From: Synechococcus sp. WH 8101
GTDB lineage: Bacteria > Cyanobacteriota > Cyanobacteriia > PCC-6307 > Cyanobiaceae
Direction: 5' to 3'
Assembly: GCF_004209775.1 (NCBI RefSeq)
Contig: NZ_CP035914.1
Location: 1,612,001 to 1,676,000 of the forward strand
Length of the DNA stretch: 64,000 bases
The notes beneath the pieces are model-generated. The model was not told the DNA's origin, did no database searches, and saw nothing but the letters and a program-made list of their open reading frames with translations. The translations under genes and the position numbers were made by a program. This document shows positions 62,001-64,000 of this stretch, piece after piece (position 1 is the first letter of the stretch; each line of letters begins with the position of its first letter).

Positions 62001-62211
62001 GTTGGCCCAAGCCAGGCAGATCCAGGAGCAGGCGCTGGATCGATGCCAAGGCACGGAACCACAGCTGCGCTGCTTTGGCACCCAGGAAGGCAACCTGGTC
62101 TTGCCAGGCTTCTTCACAGGATTGAGCGGGATGGCCTTGGCGTTGCTGGATGATCGCGACTCACAATGTGCAATTAACACACTCTTGAGCGCCGGCCTAC
62201 TGAAAAAGTAA
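59023..62211 (+). CDS. procM: Class II lanthionine synthetase, ProcM type
   Basis: A 1062-aa bifunctional LanM. The N-terminal dehydratase (to ~residue 640) has VYKPKDMGVD, GYMEYVSHTL, the phosphotransfer-type motif TDCHHENLI and LIDTETLL; it phosphorylates and eliminates water from core Ser/Thr. The C-terminal LanC-like cyclase (~680-1060) has GFSHGTAGY (His856), SWCHGAPG (Cys919) and LCCGSLG (Cys965-Cys966). Three Cys zinc ligands with CCG in place of the usual CHG characterise the promiscuous ProcM group; the 46-residue spacing to the second Cys matches ProcM's C924/C970/C971. The only such enzyme in the window, so it should serve all fourteen precursors. Confidence 0.95.
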   Translation: MAWTQQWLELIAPDEPHKLERRLAWDQWANSNAFAEWLSAPPQIETNQSKAWQEALTHCQGWLQCAWDQPLQPVQASEQRPFVDLWLPVRDGAAAELRAALERSAGLDRIGPNVVDQLADSLLNRLCAIGEQVLWDQFNTGRTPGAMLLAHLGSAGDGEGPPVRELYTRFITTHRRDGLQSLLTTFPVLGRFIGTVVALWHQGSLEMLERIQQDRSILAEHCSIPRDWCLQAVQQGLSDPHRGGRAVAILSFTSPDRSNSHRLVYKPKDMGVDAAYQALIKDLNANSELPPLRSLVVQTCDGYGYMEYVSHTLCTNAEELERFYRNAGRLTALLHLLGCTDCHHENLIASGDQLVLIDTETLLEADLPDHIQAAAEAAEHQEPSGLQQRFRGSVLRSGLLPQWLFMGQAKQAIDISALGIAPPAKEEITMAGWLGINSDGMMPGRINRAAECPTSLPVGFGHSNPLSDHLEPFCAGFRLQAQELLQLRERWLSPDSPLDRFEGLPRRIVLRATRVYFALQRQQLEASALRTEEAQALRLEQLGRSFLLAESKPLHWPVFAAEREQMQRLDIPFFTHPIDRDGLELDEKGSLLPGFIETSGLASARKRLRAFNAAEIDFQERLIRGAVQARILKQRQQVSPSEGINQQEAPPHPAPAITAVEAATTIAQTLLDLAIRDPQGQIEWLGMDLGADGESFSFGPVGLSLYGGSIGIACLLKRLQALGTAPAKVEAIQAAILKPLHDLVGQAHGDGLRRWWRDQPLGLSGCGGILLALLEIGETELAAQLLKGAQPRFIEADQQWDVIGGCAGLIGPLLQLRSTASIELAVLAGDRLLQAQDANGSWRLSTRHSGLLGFSHGTAGYSAALARLHQATDEERFLRAARQAVSHERGHFHADVGNWPDFRGQQTSAEGPSYMVSWCHGAPGIALGRACLWGTELWDDQCAEELSIALETTASIKQIRMDHLCCGSLGLMVLLRDLAQGPWPLSERVQQLALAQARQIQEQALDRCQGTEPQLRCFGTQEGNLVLPGFFTGLSGMALALLDDRDSQCAINTLLSAGLLKK

Positions 62212-62213
62212 AG

Positions 62214-64000
62214 TCAATGACTGGCCAACATGCGCTGAAGGTAACCATGGTTCTTTAGTTCATCCCACTGGCCTGATTCCGCAGGGCAGCCGCGCTCGAG
62301 GATCACAATCTGATCCGCCTGTTGAATAGTCGCCAGTCGATGAGCGATGGAAATCCGCGTAATGCCAAGGGCGTTGATCGTTTCAGTGATCGCCAGCTGA
62401 GATCGATTATCAAGGGCGCTGGTGGCTTCATCCATGATCAACACCTTCGGTTGGGTGATCAGAGCACGGGCGATCGCAATGCGCTGCACCTGGCCACCCG
62501 ACACGTTGCCGCCGGAATCGCTGAGCAGGGTCTCCAACTGCATGGGCATCGCACGCACTTCGTCGGCCACTGCAGCCCTTTCAAGGGCTTCCCAGACCTC
62601 CTGCTCAGTGCGTTGCACGCCACCGCAGATCACATCGTAAATCGAGCCAGCATTCAGGCGTGCGGTCTGCATCACCACACCAAGCTGACGGCGATAGGCG
62701 CGAATCGCCAGCTGACTCAGGGGAATACCATCTACCAATAATTCACCTCCCATCGGTGTGATGAAGCCCAGCAACATTCGCACCAGTGTGGTTTTACCGC
62801 ACCCACTCGGGCCGGTGATCGCCGTGTGTTGACCCGCCGGGATCGAGAACGACAAATTCTGAAAAAGAGATTCACTGCTGCCCGGAAACTCATAGGCAAT
62901 GCGGCGCAAACGAAACTCACCCTTCAATTGATGGTGCACCGCATCGGCTTGATAGCCAGGCTCCACGTCGGCGTACATCACCGGTTCAGCCCGCTGCCAC
63001 AGCACAGCAGCGCGCCCAGCAACGTTGGCAATGAGGTTGACCGCACCGGTCACCGAACCATTGAAGCTACCGAAGGCAGCATTGAAGGAAATAAAAGCCA
63101 CCACCGTTTGATTTAATTCAAAGCTGGTCGGGCTGTTGAGAACCCGATAAGCCACTACAGCAAACAAAAACAAGCTGGCCAGAGGCGAGACAAGCGTGCC
63201 GTATTGCTCAATCGCATCGCTATACACGCTGCTGCGTAATTGCAGGAGGGCATAGCGATTCACCTCACGCAACCATCGCAACAGCACAAACGGTTCCGCA
63301 CCGGCACTGCGTATCTGGGGCATGCCCATCACGGCTTGGAGAGAAAAATTGGTGATTTCTGCTCCACTCTCGAGCAAGGGCATCTGCAGCTGAATCGAGC
63401 GCCAGGTGATCCAAAGCAGGCAGATCACGGCCACCAACGTGAAGGCACTGGCCCAGAGGGCCAGATGACTGTCGTAGACGAACATCAACACGAAATAGCT
63501 GACCGCGAACAAGCTCGACAGCAACGTGGAGAGCACACCATTACCCATCAACTGGCGCAACTGGCTGATGGAGCTGACGCGAGAAGCAAGATCACCAGTG
63601 GTATAGCGGCTGACAAAACTCATCGGAAGGCGCATCACCCGATCCCAAACGGCCGATTGCAAGCGGAGATCGGCCACACTCTCCAGCCGCAGCATCATCA
63701 AATTCTGGAGATATTGGGTGGCGACCGAACCGATCACGATCAACACCACCACGGCGAGCCCCTGAAAAAGCAACTCCTGATCGTTTTGCGGCAGGATGCG
63801 ACTCACAAGAAGATTGGTCAGCATCGGGATCGACAGATTGAATCCCATCACCACAGCTGACGTGATGATCAACGCCAGCAAGGCTGCGAATTCCGTGCCG
63901 AAAGCAAAGCGCAACACCGCCAGGGGACCAGGGACACGCTCCGGTAAGGAAAGGTAAATTTCAAAGCCCGTATCTTCAAACGCCGTGGCATCCGTAGCGG
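62214..64000 (-). CDS. Bacteriocin-type ABC exporter, ATP-binding/permease (NHLM/LanT-like), 5' end outside window
   Basis: 595 codons of a half-transporter are visible; the reading frame is open to the right edge, so the N-terminus is missing. A six-helix membrane domain (starting LRFAFGTEFAALLALIITSAVV) is followed by the ATPase: Walker A GPSGCGKTT, signature VSGGQVQRIAIARA, Walker B VLIMDEATSALD and an ISIAHR H-loop. Exporters of this group move processed Nif11-type peptides; whether a C39 double-glycine peptidase precedes the visible part cannot be told. Convergent with procM, only 2 bp between their stops. Confidence 0.85.
   Translation of the reverse strand, partial: ATDATAFEDTGFEIYLSLPERVPGPLAVLRFAFGTEFAALLALIITSAVVMGFNLSIPMLTNLLVSRILPQNDQELLFQGLAVVVLIVIGSVATQYLQNLMMLRLESVADLRLQSAVWDRVMRLPMSFVSRYTTGDLASRVSSISQLRQLMGNGVLSTLLSSLFAVSYFVLMFVYDSHLALWASAFTLVAVICLLWITWRSIQLQMPLLESGAEITNFSLQAVMGMPQIRSAGAEPFVLLRWLREVNRYALLQLRSSVYSDAIEQYGTLVSPLASLFLFAVVAYRVLNSPTSFELNQTVVAFISFNAAFGSFNGSVTGAVNLIANVAGRAAVLWQRAEPVMYADVEPGYQADAVHHQLKGEFRLRRIAYEFPGSSESLFQNLSFSIPAGQHTAITGPSGCGKTTLVRMLLGFITPMGGELLVDGIPLSQLAIRAYRRQLGVVMQTARLNAGSIYDVICGGVQRTEQEVWEALERAAVADEVRAMPMQLETLLSDSGGNVSGGQVQRIAIARALITQPKVLIMDEATSALDNRSQLAITETINALGITRISIAHRLATIQQADQIVILERGCPAESGQWDELKNHGYLQRMLASH

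Overview
The window comes from a GC-rich unicellular marine cyanobacterium of the Synechococcus/Prochlorococcus group. The evidence is two cytochrome c6 genes, an SLH/OprB-type porin, FeoAB, Znu and Mn-type ABC importers, a cobalamin-riboswitch-controlled HupE pair, a type III glutamine synthetase, DUF3721 and DUF2256 proteins, and a ProcM/ProcA lanthipeptide system. The species cannot be fixed from the sequence alone.

Region 1 (1-10.4 kb) holds the start of a phosphoenolpyruvate synthase, a group 2-like sigma factor, feoA, two methyltransferases, a sulfide:quinone-reductase-like flavoprotein divergent from cydAB, a 1-Cys peroxiredoxin and feoB. Region 2 (10.4-27.3 kb) is metal and ion homeostasis: znuBCA, with znuA broken by one extra base in a homopolymer; a Fur/Zur-like operator shared with a porin; cytochrome c6; an mrp antiporter operon whose MrpA is reduced to its C-terminal domain; an ArsP-type permease with a TIGR03943 partner; a second cytochrome c6; two HupE-like proteins below a B12 riboswitch; and a PhnD-like lipoprotein translationally coupled to a diguanylate cyclase. 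Region 3 (27.2-39.3 kb) looks like nitrogen scavenging: carbamoyltransferase, asparagine synthetase, M20 amidohydrolase, DUF1028 protein, a Na+:solute symporter flanked by two tiny membrane proteins, and divergent glnN. A Mn-type ABC transporter is split around it. Region 4 (39.3-44.1 kb) carries small membrane proteins, FetAB and a Coq4-like protein.

Region 5 (44.2-64.0 kb) is the standout. It is a prochlorosin island with fourteen small genes on the minus strand. Each has a Nif11-type leader ending in a double-Gly motif (one in GR), followed by a hypervariable core of 10-29 residues. One promiscuous lanthionine synthetase (ProcM type, cyclase Cys-Cys-Gly motif) and an export ABC transporter cut by the window edge serve them. 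Most precursors are autonomous cassettes with their own promoter (-35 CTGACA-like, usually 17 bp, -10 GATACT/TATAAT-like) and their own terminator. Duplication has spread these cassettes. At least three carry the 5' end of a 3-methyladenine DNA glycosylase gene upstream, and three carry a ~290-bp downstream repeat, one copy of which is split by an IS5-type element. Two complete insertion sequences, an SMR pump pair and a Rieske oxygenase interrupt the array. A previously unassigned 323-aa protein with an HELTH motif sits between the last cassette and procM and is a candidate accessory metallopeptidase.
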